Source of the DNA: Saccharina japonica
Taxonomy: Eukaryota > Sar > Phaeophyceae > Laminariales > Laminariaceae
Assembly (NCBI GenBank): GCA_008828725.1
Contig: MEHQ01000733.1
Coordinates: forward strand, 1-64,000
Length of the DNA stretch: 64,000 bases
Direction: 5' to 3'
Shown: piece by piece, positions 1-10,339 of the stretch
How positions within the stretch are numbered: the stretch's first letter is position 1
How the letters are laid out: the number at the start of each line of letters is the position of its first letter
The notes under the pieces: generated by a model
What the model was told of the DNA's origin: nothing
What the model saw: the letters and a program-made list of their open reading frames with translations, nothing else
Database searches by the model: none
Position numbers and translations under genes: made by a program

Positions 1-75
1 TTGTACCTGAATCAACAAAAACAGAAGAGAGGCTTAGAGCTAATGAGTCGGCACGAGTTAAGGCAGTAGTAGCCT

Positions 76-366
76 TTGCCAGAGCTCTTGTCCCACAAAT
101 CGTACCAGATAAAGTACCAAATATACTCGTACGGCTTTTGTGGTGGTCCGCACAGTTTTTTTTCAGACTGTCCAAAACGCGCGGCGAAGCCGCGCACGGG
201 TCGAGCCTTAGCCTGGACTAGGATTGGGGTTAGGGTTAGGGTTAGGGCTGGGTTGGGTCGACGGCTTCTCGTTATTCCATTTAAAAAAACACCCAAAAAC
301 ACGTAAAACCAGCAAGAAATCACAATATATTTGGTACTTTATCTGGTACGATTTGTGGGATAAGAC
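76..366. repeat. Foldback element with telomere-like centre
   Basis: Arms at about 78-125 and 325-366 are inverted copies (GTACCAGATAAAGTACCAAA on the left, its complement on the right). Between them, at 229-247, lie three GTTAGG telomere-type units and a GC-rich stretch. No coding capacity is seen. A similar design recurs at 27.25-27.59 kb. Confidence 0.7.
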
Positions 367-409
367 CGGTAAAGGCACCTCGCTTAAGGACATATCATAC
401 ATTTCTGGG

Positions 410-572
410 ACCCGTGCTACGATAATAGAGGTAGAGGTATACCGTTTTTTGGCTGAAACGTTTTCTGAAGGATTCGGGCTCCTTAACCCCCTTGAGAACT
501 GGTCCCACGAATTTGGGCCACAAACTACTTGGAATTAGTGTGGGACATTTTTTTCAGGCATGAATGGGTTAT
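410..572. repeat. TIR-C right half carrying a TIR-A element
   Basis: The segment is nearly identical to the complement of 40970-41125: a gagaggtataccg-like stretch, then TTTTCTGAAGGATTCGGGCT, then a TIR-A foldback (about 481-572) with TTAACCC and GGGTTA ends. Two distant copies with the same nested arrangement show that the composite moved, or was duplicated, as a unit. Confidence 0.6.
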
Positions 573-706
573 AACAGATCCGGGGTCACAAAGTAGGGCT
601 CTTCTCCCTCCTCCCCACTACGGTACGTGCCTTGCATTTTTATCGCGAGAAGATTTCGGCACTCTCTTCCCTCGTCGACTCTCGTCAAATTGTGTGCTCC
701 CCCGCA
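573..706 (-). repeat. SINE-1, 3' half
   Basis: The complement carries the SINE-1 body: TCTCGCGATAAAAATGCAAG followed by the block ending in GTGACCCCGGATCTG. The tRNA-like head and the poly(A) end are missing. Confidence 0.75.
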
Positions 707-1277
707 ATAGTTTTTGGTCGGACCAATCGTTATTAAATAGTCGTTTTCTGAAGGCACCGACTATCCGACGTATAGGGTTTCAATACTTGTACAAAGTAAG
801 GGTTGTTGAGTAAGGGGTGCATTTTTTCTTTTTTGGGCTTAGATTTATTGGAGAAATATATAAGTTTTAGGGTAGGCGGGGCATATGCCTGTTAGATCGT
901 GTCTAAGTCCCGAATGCTCTCAACTCGGGCGCGCTTAATTCGGGATAACACTGCTGTATTTAATTTCGAGAGCCCCCCCCCCCCCTCTCTCTCTCTCTCT
1001 CACACACACCTCCACTTCCACCGAGTCTCCGCCACACGAGTCCCTGCCCGGGCACGACGAGGCCTGCTGTGCACACCCCCGCGTTCGCAAAAAGCCTCCC
1101 TCCCCTTCTTCGTCGAAACCCTCATCGTCGTAGTTGAGGTAAACGTCGACAGTTATTGTCCGGTCTTCGCCCGTACCGACCTCGTGACTGACGATCACCT
1201 ATCGTACAAAATAAAAATGGAAGGCAATGAAGACAGCAGTGTGGGTGTTTTGTTGGGTGAGTGGGGGTGGGGGTGGG
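707..1277. other. No gene seen
   Basis: Contains a C tract and a (CT)n run at about 970-1000. Several frames are open across 1000-1200 but lack splice signals or recognisable domains. Confidence 0.5.
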
Positions 1278-1351
1278 GTCATGATAGCAGGGGAGGGGGG
1301 AGTGGCCGTGGTGCTAGAAAGACTTTGGACTCATGGTAATATTAGCGGCAA

Positions 1352-1383
<32 letters not shown>

Positions 1384-1640
1384 ACAATAGCAACAACAAA
1401 CAACAACAGCAACAACAAACATCGTTGGTGGGTGGAGGGGTGGGGTCATAATAGCGAGGGGGGGGTAGCCGCGTGCTAGAAAGGACAATGTGGACTATGG
1501 TAATATTAGCAGCAACAACAGCAACAACAGCAACAGCAACAACACCAACACCACCAACACCAACACCACCACCACCAACAACACCAATACCACCAACAAC
1601 AACAACAAAACACCACCACCAACAACAACACCCCACATTA
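1278..1640 (+). repeat. Duplicated unit with CAA/CAG/CAC microsatellites
   Basis: Two direct copies of about 80 bp (from 1278 and 1444; GGTCATRATAGC, then GTGCTAGAAAG, then ATGGTAATATTAGC) each end in a triplet array: CAA/CAG at 1345-1420 and CAA/CAC at 1510-1635. Each triplet array begins just after the copy of the unit, so the unit and microsatellite were duplicated together and the arrays then drifted. Confidence 0.7.
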
Positions 1641-1965
1641 TTTCAACATGCCTGCACAGACAGTAGCCAATGGAAAATATAGTACATCTCCGACGGTACG
1701 TTTGTATCTACGAGTATATATAATACTACCTGTAGTTATAATACAGGCGCAACATCAAATTGGAAATTGGCACCTGCTACTTGTGGCTACGAATTGTGTT
1801 ACTGTTTTTTTGTTGCTGCCATCTGCCCATCATCACTGATGCCACTGAACGCCACGGGGCTCATGCGGATAATTCTGCCGGCTACCCCTCCCTGTGATCT
1901 ATTTATTGCGAGAGAACATAACAATCAAAATAAAAACTGGTTTGTAAATAAACATGGAGGGACAG
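1641..1965. other. No gene seen
   Basis: AT-rich unique sequence with no repeat family or coding signal that I can recognise. Confidence 0.5.
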
Positions 1966-2146
1966 AATTCGATGCGAGTCGACGAAGGATAAAATTCGAT
2001 GCGAGTCGAAGAGGGATACAATTCGATGCGAGTCGACGAGGGAAGAAAGGGCTGGAGTCTTCTCTCGCGATAAAAATGCAAGGCAAAAACCGTAGTAGGG
2101 GAGGGAGGAGAGAGAAGAGACTACTTTTGTGACCCCGGATCTGAGT
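1966..2146 (+). repeat. SINE-1, 3' half with triplicated 26-mer
   Basis: The stretch ATTCGATGCGAGTCGACGAG is repeated three times at 1966-2043, then the usual body runs to the ggatctgagttg block. Other copies carry this stretch once, so this copy expanded locally. Confidence 0.8.
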
Positions 2147-2149
2147 TGA

Positions 2150-2250
2150 GACTAATACGGGGGACCATAGAAAATACGAGGACCTCGTACGGTAAACACA
2201 AAAACCTACTGGTATCTATTTACTTATTTGTACTATTACGTAACAACAGA
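2150..2250. repeat. TIR-B fragment
   Basis: Begins AATACGGGGGACCATAG and carries the CCTACT and CTATTTACT blocks shared with the copies at 2940 and 9289. Its end is degraded. Confidence 0.5.
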
Positions 2251-2254
2251 CCCA

Positions 2255-2490
2255 TGCTACGATAGAGGTGCACCATGTTTTTTCTGAGCTCCTCACTTCA
2301 GGAGCGTCATATCTCACCGAAAAAATGATTTTGGAGGAAAATAAAAGTGCTGCCGGATGCGAAATCTCAAGACCGAAGTATACTCTGAAACATTATTCGT
2401 CACAAAAATGAAAAAAACGACGAATTTGGGTTAAGGAGCCCGATCGTTCAGAAAACGATTCAGCCAAAAAGTGCTACCTCTACCGTAGCA
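2255..2490. repeat. TIR-C element
   Basis: An inverted-repeat element of about 235 bp. The left end TGCTACGATAGAGGTGCAC matches the complement of the right end GTGCTACCTCTACCGTAGCA. Inside lie GAGCTCCTCA and TTGGAGGAAAATAAAAGTGC, which are also found at 40.8 kb. It has no coding capacity, so it is a non-autonomous MITE. Confidence 0.75.
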
Positions 2491-2641
2491 CGCGTCAACA
2501 TTCGGTCCTATAATATGATATATACTATGGTCCTCCGTAATACGGAGAGAAAAAAGAAGGGCGAAGATAATAAATGGGATGATGAGATTATATTTTTCGA
2601 AGGTCCGACATAGGTTCTGATTTATGATTACCCCCCCGGGT

Positions 2642-2732
2642 TTAACCCTTACAGGACTGCAGTCCCGTTTTGGGGACACTCTAATTCTAAGTAATTTGTC
2701 CCCAAAACGGGACTCCAGTCCTAGAAGGGTTA
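2642..2732. repeat. TIR-A element (best copy)
   Basis: A 91-bp foldback. The left arm AACCCTTACAGGACTGCAGT continues into CCCGTTTTGGGGAC, and the complement is repeated at the right end with few changes. The loop is TCTAATTCTAAGTAA. Flanks are TTAA-rich. This is the reference copy for about twelve related segments in the window. Confidence 0.85.
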
Positions 2733-2838
2733 CGTGTAATAGGATGGGGTGTGATATTATATTAGTCAGAATCAAACGTGGTGTTTTAAGATAGGGGGAT
2801 AATATATATTTTTTGGGCCTATCGTGGGTGTTATTATG

Positions 2839-2921
2839 TACCACTCTGTCCCGAAATATAAGCACCATTTTGATTGAATAGTAATGTACAACATATGTTT
2901 ATATTTCGGGACAGAGTGGTA
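2839..2921. repeat. HP80 hairpin copy 1
   Basis: Flanked by TA on each side. Both arms read CCACTCTGTCCCGAAATATA, a perfect 21-nt match, around a centre of about 38 bp. A TA duplication and terminal inverted repeats suggest a tiny Tc1/mariner-type MITE. Confidence 0.9.
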
Positions 2922-2939
2922 CTACAAAAGCCGCCCCAT

Positions 2940-3050
2940 AATATTACGGAGGACCATAGTAAATAGGACCAAATACTGTCAGTAAACATGGGGAAATACG
3001 TAGGTTTTTGTGTGTACCCTAGGTCCTATTTATTATAATCCCCCGTAAAT
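2940..3050. repeat. TIR-B element (uninterrupted copy)
   Basis: Starts ATTACGGAGGACCATAGTAA and ends in the complement-like AATCCCCCGTAAAT. GGACCAAATA on the left pairs with GTCCTATTTA on the right. It serves as the empty-site control for the HP80 insertion at 9.34 kb. Confidence 0.75.
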
Positions 3051-3604
3051 AGTCTACGAGCTGGTCCAGCCGTAAAATTGATTTTCGTTCTATTGTCGTT
3101 TTCGCAAGCGTTTGGAAATACTAGGACTCCAAATTTTTCGAACCCGAGTAGTTTTCGTCGAGAAACACCATGTCCAGTAAATCCCGACACTTACGGGGAT
3201 GTCTCGATACTAAATTCAGTACAAAAGTCCGAAAACGCTGGACAGCGGATGAGGCTGATTCTTGGTGTGAACATTCCTTGAGGCACGACAAGACGGTCGA
3301 TATCCTCACCATCCCCTAATTCATTGTATATCAGGAGATATGACGTGTTTAGTATCCGCAATACAAACTTAAGATGTTTTGATGTTTGACACGAAAAATG
3401 GATTTCCCAGCCCAATTTTTCGTTCTTGTCGACTTTTTTTTCCCACGTGATTCGCATCGCATTCGTCTACAGCTTCAAAGCGGGTCTTTTTTGTTGTTGT
3501 TTTTTCCTTAATTATTTGCGAAAACGTAATCTGGATTTTTCTTGAAACGACCATATAGGCCCACCTTTTCGAAAAATAAAAAAGACCCGCTTTGAGTCGT
3601 TCGG
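3051..3604. other. No gene seen
   Basis: AT-rich unique DNA. Short frames exist on both strands, but there is no domain, no convincing splice pair and no known repeat family. Confidence 0.5.
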
Positions 3605-3728
3605 TTGTGTTCTTTAGGAGTCTCTGATGGCTCTAGCACTTTTGTGACCACGGGCCGTGATCTTGCTAGATCAGACTATAGGGATTAGCAACTGAAACGA
3701 GTTTAATGTGAAGAAAAACAACAACAAA
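3605..3728 (+). repeat. R1-related repeat, young copy
   Basis: About 120 bp ending GTTTAATGTGAAGAAAAAC followed by (AAC)n. It differs by one visible base from 21776-21898. The tail and the TTTTGTGACCAC motif link it to R1. It has no inverted ends, so a retroposed origin is likelier than a DNA transposon. Confidence 0.8.
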
Positions 3729-3939
3729 CTCTAATGAAGCTCTATGCAAAGTTTCAGCTCCAAACTCGCAAAATTGAGTTCGGAAAAAGCTGGCGAATAC
3801 AGCAATATCGTCTCGGCCGGATCAGCTCGTAAACGTAAACCTCGTATACAACTTTTGATACATGGTACAGGTCGGTTTCGCGAGTTTGAGCCCCCCCCTC
3901 CCCGAGACTGATGCGAAAAATCGTGTAGAAATATCTCCA

Positions 3940-4165
3940 AGTTTCGATATCCGATAGTTCAATAATGAAAGTATTTCGACGTATCGAAAAATTACGACAT
4001 TATACAACAAACAATACGTGCCTATCGTACAGTATCGAAAAATTACGATATTATCCAACAAACAATACGTGCCTTTCGTTCGATACTATATATCGAACGT
4101 TCAATATAATTTCGATAATATATATCGAAAGTTCGATACACTTTCGATACGATATCCACCAAACA
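3940..4165. repeat. TATCGAAA-rich palindromic array
   Basis: Degenerate tandem and inverted copies of TCGAAA, TATCGA and CGATATATCGAAA, with a direct repeat of about 55 bp carrying ATTACGA...AACAAACAATACGTGCC. Related patches lie at 6.4, 7.5 and 30.9-31.1 kb. Confidence 0.75.
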
Positions 4166-4450
4166 GTACTCGCCTTGTAGGTTAGCTCCCCGTCGGACTC
4201 CCACTCGAACGATGCGCAGACGGAGTAGGCACAAGGACCCGACCCCTGTGTGTGGATCATGGCATGGACGAGAGCGGACAAAGAGCAAAACACGAGCAGA
4301 GCACGAGCAAACCAAGGAACAAAAAACGAGAAAGAAAAAAAGGGCGGGTGTGTTCAATGAAATGGGAAAGTGTCGTAATCCTCTAGGGACTTTGAGAGGG
4401 GGAAATTGACGACGAGAAAAAATAAATAAGGACGTTTCTATTTTGTTAAT
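4166..4450. other. No gene seen
   Basis: Unique sequence with an ACGAGCA-rich patch at 4270-4320. Nothing recognisable. Confidence 0.4.
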
Positions 4451-4612
4451 ACCGTAATCATGCGAGAGTTGGCACCCATCGGAAGGTTGGCACCCATCGG
4501 AGAGGTAGCACCGGGGTGCGATAAAAAACACAACGTAGAAACATTTAATCGTGTTTTCGCACCCCCATCGGAGAGATCGCACCCACCCGGGTGCGATCTC
4601 TCCGACATAAAT
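4451..4612. repeat. TIR-E element
   Basis: Starts CCGTAATCATGCGAGAGTTG and carries repeated GCACCCATCGGA and inverted GGTGCGAT blocks. The interior GATAAAAAACACAA is shared with 5483-5624. The right terminal repeat seen in that other copy is missing here. Confidence 0.7.
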
Positions 4613-4966
4613 AGAAATTTGAGGGCCACCGCAGCGGGTCTGTGGTAGGTAATATTCTCATTATTTCATACTCCGATGATATATCGCCAGTGCGCCACTC
4701 CTCTCAAACGTACCGTACTTTACCAACGCATGGTAGGTCAAGTCGTTTTAGGTAGCTTTGAGTCGTTTAATTTGTATGCTCTCAACCAAGCACACAGCAC
4801 ACATCATCCGGTACATGCCGCCTACCGGTACACCTCACAAATCACAGAACCAGCTCGTGGTACGATATTACAATACCTACCTTGTGCAACCGAGGCAGAC
4901 AGGAACTACAGAGGAAATCGAGTGGTTCAGCATAAAGCGAACAGCAGACCCATAGTGTACCGGTAC
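4613..4966. other. No gene seen
   Basis: Unique sequence. It could hold the intron downstream of the minus-strand exon at 4967-5106, but no next exon can be identified. Confidence 0.35.
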
Positions 4967-5106
4967 GTGACATTTCATTTGCTGCCAGCATCTCGTCGAT
5001 GGCCTCTCCTGCTGCCAAAGGGTCGGCAGCCGCAGCAGGAGCAGCAGCAGCACTCTCATTGGCCTGTGAAAAGGCAGTCTCGCTGCGTGCACCCTCTGAC
5101 ATGATG
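4967..5106 (-). CDS. Possible N-terminal exon, unknown protein
   Basis: On the minus strand a pyrimidine-rich stretch ending CCCCCTGCAG precedes a frame that opens with ATC ATG. From the Met at 5102 it reads MSEGARSETAFSQANES, then an Ala/Pro run, then GEAIDEMLAANEMS. The charged, helix-like end and Ala run look like real coding. The donor (CAC|GTACCG) is weak, and the frame also runs on to 4842 without splicing. I recognise no domain. It could be an isolated exon of a gene otherwise lost among repeats. Confidence 0.35.
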
Positions 5107-5334
5107 CTGCAGGGGGTGGTCTGGATGCCGTGGGTTTGTGTGGACGCTGCGCATCTCAGCGGAATGCCGCCGCGTTTTTCGGGGTATTGTGCCGTATTAT
5201 ACCGTATTTTACCGGATCGATTCTCAATTCGCCGGCACACCGTTTTGGGTGATGTAAGGTGTGTGTTAACTGCTGTGTTTACTGTGCCCTACATCTGCAA
5301 CAGGGTGGGTACGGTATCCAGCTGTTGTGGTACT

Positions 5335-5482
5335 CGGTATCGCACCCATCGGAGAGATCGCACCGGCGTGCATGTAAGCAGCACCGTTGCCCCAGTACGG
5401 CGCGGTGTATTTCGATTCAGCAGCGCACCCATCGGAGAGATCGCACCGGGGGTGCGCCAAAATTGAAGCACGGCATGATTTA
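5335..5482. repeat. GCACCCATCGGAGAGATCGC motif patch
   Basis: Two copies of the motif at about 5342 and 5426, each followed by CACCGG. The same motif forms the arms of TIR-E, so this is probably a rearranged TIR-E fragment. Confidence 0.55.
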
Positions 5483-5624
5483 ATTGTATTTCCGCACCCC
5501 CATCGGAAGGTTGGCACCCATCGGAGAGATAGCACCGGGGTGCGATAAAAAACACAATGTAGAAACATTTAAAAATCGATCGCACCCCGGTGCCAACTCT
5601 CGCATGATTACGGTATTCCTCCTC
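5483..5624. repeat. TIR-E element, second copy
   Basis: Ends with GCCAACTCTCGCATGATTAC, the exact complement of the left end of the copy at 4451. It carries the same interior GATAAAAAACACAAT. The left end is altered. Confidence 0.7.
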
Positions 5625-6384
5625 TTGGGACTTCACAGGGAAACCTTGACTATTCAAATCAGGAGCGACGATTACAGCTGTCATTGGGGATTGATACACA
5701 CAAAATGGTGTCCGAGTTATATACCAGGCACAGCAGTATATATGAAGCAATGAGTCGTACGGAAAGGGCGCAACTTGATCCCGTATACAAAGAGAAAACG
5801 GAGCCACACTCGCCACCGCCGTGTCGGAGTTGAAAACAAACCACGAGTTACATCGTGTATTCGTGTACATATGTATACGTACTCGTAGCGGGATCGGAAT
5901 TTTGTTAGAAATTCAATAAAAACAAGTTTTTTTGTCCACTTTGTTTTTCTTGACAATAGTAGACCCCAGACCCCCCCCCCCACCCCCACTCCTGTCTCGA
6001 AACTCGAGAAAAAAAACGTGGGGTGTCGATTTTTTGTTTTCCGTGCTGAGCGCTCACGCACATTATATACGATTGACAACACCAAAGTTATCATTTTTTT
6101 GGTCGCTGTCCCTTGTAAAGGGTCCCTTGAAAGGTCCCTTAAAAGGGGTCCGTCCCAAACGGGATAAACGGAGAGACGAGAGAGTTCGGAGATAAGAGGG
6201 TCAAAAATAAGTGACGACAATAGCATCGGCCACTACAATTCTATTAATACTACTACTGTAATGTTGGATAAACAAACAAAACAGTCGATCCTCGTACGAT
6301 TTCGATAATTGATATGGTACATGGAAGTTTAAGCTTTCGTTCAACATCATAATTAAAAACACGGGAGGATGCCACGGAACGGAG
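5625..6384. other. No gene seen
   Basis: Unique AT-rich DNA with a C tract near 5972. No exon or repeat family recognised. Confidence 0.45.
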
Positions 6385-6520
6385 GGTAACACGTTCGATA
6401 TAATAATCGAAAGTTCAATGTTCGATATATCGAAAATTCGATATGATATATTAACAATCGACATCCGACATATCGGGAGTTCGATATTCGATATCGAAAA
6501 AATCGATAGGATATCCAACA
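6385..6520. repeat. TATCGAAA-rich array
   Basis: Clustered CGATAT, TATCGAAA and TTCGATA units, same family as 3940-4165. Confidence 0.7.
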
Positions 6521-6671
6521 CTATATAATAGCTGTTTTTTTTTTTAATATATATATACTATTAATAGTGACTCGTGACGACAACAGCATCGGCCACAAGA
6601 AGCAGCCAGGGCTCCGGCTGGGGTACGTATGATAGCTGGTACGTACGTAGTACTTATATTATGATACCAGG

Positions 6672-6763
6672 TACCACTCTATAGGCCGAAATGTAAGAAC
6701 CACTTGGTTTTCATGTAAATGTATTAACGTATTAACTGGTCCTTATATTCTACCAGAGTGTTA
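6672..6763. repeat. HP80 copy 2
   Basis: TA-flanked, with left arm CCACTCTATAGGCCGAAATG and diverged right arm AACACTCTGGTAGAATATAA (complement). The micro-palindrome TACCAGGTA abuts the left end, sharing its TA. Confidence 0.75.
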
Positions 6764-7504
6764 GGTAGTAGGGGGTGTACCCGAACCCCGAACCTTCGAG
6801 CTACAAGAATGCGCACGGAGATCTCCGACACGTCCACAGCATGAAACTATACAGCTATTAAAAGTTTAAAGTAGTAGTGCGGGACTCGGAACTGCTGCGC
6901 GTTCCCAGCACGACATGATGAGCACCCCGCCCCCCCCCATTCCCGCCTACCGCACTATAGAGGAGTGACTCTCTGCCCTACCGTGGCATTTATCTTCAGT
7001 ACTGGACGAAGCATGATGGTAGATATTCCTAAGGTAGCTATTTAGGCGCTCTGGTTGTCTAAGGGTATGTTTTACGCGGCTCAATCAATTTAGAGTATTT
7101 CCCAGCCACAGCACCGCGAGTCAACTCAGCATCCACGCCGGCCGATTCAACCTAGAGTCTTACCAAGCACAGCATCCCACTGACCACTGGCATAGGGTTC
7201 GGATTCGCGTCGGAGGGTCGGCTTCAGGCGCCAAGCACAAAGCCCCCGTAAATATCTACTCTCAAGGTGCGTCCACCCCTCTTTCTCTCTCCCCTACCGC
7301 ACTGTAGTGGTACCATATCCCTACCGTAGCAAGCGTCGGAGACGATTTTGAAAGACCGCGCCGGGGATTATCTTAATCGCTTTGTCCTACTTTATTGTTT
7401 TCCTTTTCGCTTCCCCCCCCCTCCCCCCCTCTTTTTTCTCTTTCACGCAGCTGGATTGCTGGCAGGGTAGGTCATGCCTGCCGTACACCAGGGGGTGGAG
7501 TGCA
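6764..7504. other. No gene seen
   Basis: Holds C tracts near 6930 and 7415, and CTACCG...GTAGTGGTA fragments that resemble TIR-C ends at about 6950 and 7300. No exon recognised. Confidence 0.4.
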
Positions 7505-7678
7505 AAACACGTTCGATACGATATATCGAATTCTCGTTATTTCGATATATCGAAACTTATATCGATTTTTTCGATATTTCGATATCTAGAAACTTTCGAT
7601 ACGACATCGGACACTAAAATATACTGGTATCATATATCGAAATTTCGGTATTTCGATATATCGAAATTTCCGATATGA
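7505..7678. repeat. TATCGAAA-rich array
   Basis: Repeated TTTCGATATATCGAAA units, the third patch of this family. Confidence 0.7.
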
Positions 7679-7696
7679 TTATTGTATTTTATTCTA

Positions 7697-7878
7697 TTTA
7701 TTTTTTCCCATCCGATTAATTATCTTCGCACTTCCGTCTTTCTCCCTCGTAACTCAGATCCGGGGTCACAAAGTAGGCTCCTCTCCCTCCTCCCCCACTA
7801 AGTACGGTTCTTGCCTTGCATTCTTATCGCGAGAAGATTTCAGCACTCCCTTCCCTCGTCATCTCTCGTCGAACTTTG
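7697..7878 (-). repeat. SINE-1, 3' half
   Basis: The complement contains the SINE-1 body and an AATTAATCGGATGGGAAAA-like tail. It ends near CTCTCGTCGAAC. A second copy in opposite orientation starts 80 bp further on. Confidence 0.8.
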
Positions 7879-7959
7879 GGGTTGGACATTTTTTAATAAA
7901 AGGAGAGTACAGCAGTACCAGATATGTAGGCAAAGCAATGCCAACCCATGGCCCATGGC

Positions 7960-8166
7960 CAATTCGACGCGAGTCGATAAGGGGAGAGAGGGCTGAAGTC
8001 TCCTCGCGATAAAAATGAAAGGACGGGTCGTAGTGGGGGAGGTGGGAGGAGAACGATTATTAAATCGTACGACGTAGTGACCCCGGATCTCAGTTACGAC
8101 GTATATACCAGGTACCATGATATATAGGAGATACGAGTGAGAAGGGCGAAGATACGTAATTAAATG
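7960..8166 (+). repeat. SINE-1, 3' half with inserts
   Basis: Starts AATTCGACGCGAGTCGATAA. A stretch around ATTATTAAATCGTACG replaces the usual CCTACTTTG, and a TACCAGGTACC-bearing stretch sits at 8101-8126 just before the gaagggcgaagat end. Confidence 0.75.
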
Positions 8167-8501
8167 CGGCTCCGGAGAACTTGCACGTACGTGCGAGTCT
8201 AACGAATCTGCACGTACATTCAATACGGTTATATCTATAGCAGGAGTTGTTGTAGATATGAATGGCCTACATGGGTACCAAATGGGATCGAGGTGCCAGG
8301 TGGGCCTCCGGCGACTCCTGCGGAGGGCTGAATATATTTCTGCACCTTGTAGGTGGGAGTAGGGTGCCAAATGGGATCAGATCCGGGTGGGAGCAAGGGT
8401 AAAGATGGTGCAAAAATGATGGTGCAAAAGTACGTGCAGATCTAGCAGCCCACAGCACGTACGTGCAATTATACGGCTGGTGAATTACGGCTTAATGGGA
8501 T
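8167..8501. other. No gene; small duplication
   Basis: TACCAAATGGGATCGAGGTG at 8275 and GTGCCAAATGGGATCAGATC at 8365 are related short copies. Otherwise unique. Confidence 0.4.
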
Positions 8502-8592
8502 TTGAACCCCTTAAGAACTGGCCCCGCATATTGGGGAAAAACTACTTGGAATTAGTGTTGGATTTTTTTCAGTTCTGGATGGGTTAATAACA
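8502..8592. repeat. TIR-A copy
   Basis: AACCCCTTAAGAACTGGCCC on the left, CTACTTGGAATTAGTG in the loop and GTTCTGGATGGGTTA on the right. Confidence 0.65.
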
Positions 8593-8899
8593 TTGAAAAA
8601 AAAAAAAAAAACATTGTGCAGCAGCGGCAGAGCACCGAAGGAATTATATCAGAAAAAGGCAGATTTTGCCCTAGGTTATATTATACATCGACGCGCCTGG
8701 CTTTAAAAATGAAGAAGAAAAATGAACTCTGCAGCACACTGCTGTTCTTTCTATGATATATGAACAGCTGTTTTTTTTTTTTTTTTAGTATGTATCATAC
8801 GCTTGGTAACCATGGTACTCAGCACCCATCGACCTGTTGTGGTATCAATGGTATGATGTACTCAACTTTTCAGACTTTCATATTCCGGGTATCGATGGG

Positions 8900-9175
8900 C
8901 GGAAAGACAGAAAGACATCTGGTCAGTGATGCGAACCAACAACCGAAAGTCGTTTTTTTCGGTTTTTCCCGATCGAAAACCGACAAATTGTGTGTTTTCG
9001 GTTAATTTGCAAAAAAACGGCCCAAACCGACCGACATTTTCGTTGTTTCCTCGGTTTCCTCGGGATTTCCTAGTTTTTTCGGGTTCGGTTTGCTCAAAAA
9101 AACTCGACCGAAACCGACCGACTTTTCGGTGAAAAAAGGAAAAACCGACCGAGCCATTTTTCGATTACGGTTCAC
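8900..9175. repeat. CCGA/TCGG-rich low-complexity tract
   Basis: Runs of AACCGACCGA and TTTTCGG with homopolymers of A and T. Degenerate; no coding sense. Confidence 0.65.
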
Positions 9176-9288
9176 AACACTGCATCTGGTAGATATCGAT
9201 CTCGATAATGTCGATCCTAACTTGGAATTAGACTAAGAAATAAATGTATGTTTGTGACCACAGAAGAATTGGTATCTCTCTATTACGG

Positions 9289-9475
9289 AGGACCAAAGTA
9301 AATAGGACCAAATATTGTTGGTGAAAATGGGTAAATACATACCAGTCTGTTCCGAAATATAAGCAACTTTTACAGATTAATGTTCAATAAAAACGGTGCT
9401 TATATTTCGAGACGGTGGTAAGTTGTGTGTGTCTACCGTAGGTCCCTATTTACTATTTACTATACTATTTTTTTG
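9289..9475. mobile_element. TIR-B element interrupted by HP80
   Basis: The left TIR-B part (ATTACGGAGGACCAAAGTAA) runs to AAATACA at 9339. HP80 copy 3 occupies 9340-9420. TIR-B then resumes with GTTGTGTGTGTCTACCGTAGG. In the empty copy at 2940-3050 the same flanks are contiguous, so the hairpin is a real insertion. Confidence 0.85.
9340..9420. repeat. HP80 copy 3
   Basis: TA on both sides. Left arm CCAGTCTGTTCCGAAATATA; right arm complement CCACCGTCTCGAAATATAAG. Confidence 0.85.
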
Positions 9476-9814
9476 TTATTATTATTATTTTTTTGTCCAT
9501 CCCATTTATTATCTTCGCACTTCCGTCTTTTTCCCTCCCTATTAATAGTCGTAACTCAGATCCGGGGTCACAAAGTAGGCTCCTCTCCCTCCTCCCCCAC
9601 TACGGTTCTTGCTTTGCATTTTTATCGCGAGAAGATTTCAGCACTTTCTTCCCTCGTCAACTCTCGTCGACTTTTGCTTACCCACGCTATAATATGCGCT
9701 CTCGACAGTCGGTGTCATTTGAGAATATAAACCTCCATGAGGAGAATCGAACCCTCGACATCCGGCCCAAAAGGCTTCGTGGTTACCAGTTAAACCACCG
9801 GGGCACTCCCGGTA
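9469..9814 (-). mobile_element. SINE-1, full length
   Basis: Reading the complement, the tRNA-like head begins at about 9813 with CCCCGGTGGTTTAACTGGTA (box A type TGGTTTAACTGG) and reaches GAGGGTTCGATTCTCC (box B). The SINE-1 body follows, and the element ends in GGATGGACAAAAAAATAAT. CTATTAATAG at 9539 stands where sibling copies have CTAG or CTATAG. Transcription by RNA polymerase III is expected from the boxes. Confidence 0.88.
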
Positions 9815-9828
9815 CTATGGTCCCCCGC

Positions 9829-9922
9829 AATAGGATGAAGAATCGGCACGGACATTGGGTGTGGTGGATGTCGACGGGTAGAAAGGACGGTTAAATTTGA
9901 ACAGCACACACAGCACAAAGCC
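9829..9922 (+). repeat. R1 repeat, 3' part
   Basis: GATGAAGAATCGGCACGGAC ... GACGGGTAGAAAGGACGG then a (CA)n tail. Shares this block with more than ten copies. Confidence 0.75.
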
Positions 9923-10135
9923 GTACGAGTAGTAAAAGGGAAGAGTTTTAACACACCCCTCACACGACAAACACGCAACACACGACACCAACACAGAACA
10001 CACGACACGCGCATACAGCAGTACTGAACTATCAGCCAAAGAGGTCTCGCAAATATATGATACATAAATGAGGTCGCTCGGTAGGCTACGTAGTGGTTAC
10101 GTAGCTTGAAATACTATTAATAAATGCTACCAGGT

Positions 10136-10300
10136 GTGTGTGTTCTTCACATTGAACCTTCCTTTCTACCCGTCGACATCCAGCACACCCAGTGCCCGTG
10201 CCGATTATTCATCCTAAAAATGTACCAGTTCTGTGGTCACAAAACTACGACTGGACACAGCGATACTACGCTCAGTGCAGTAAGCAGGTACTAGCATTTG
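10136..10300 (-). repeat. R1 repeat
   Basis: The complement gives the fullest R1 layout: CAGTCGTAGTTTTGTGACCA, then GATGAATAATCGGCACGGGC, then GACGGGTAGAAAGGAAGG, then the TGAAGAACACACAC tail. Confidence 0.78.
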
Positions 10301-10339
10301 GGTACCGGAGTTCGAACCCCACCGTGGTAAGATTTGGAC

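Noticed and set aside
227-247. Chromosome end
   Set aside because: Only three GTTAGG units, flanked on both sides by inverted arms and by other repeats.
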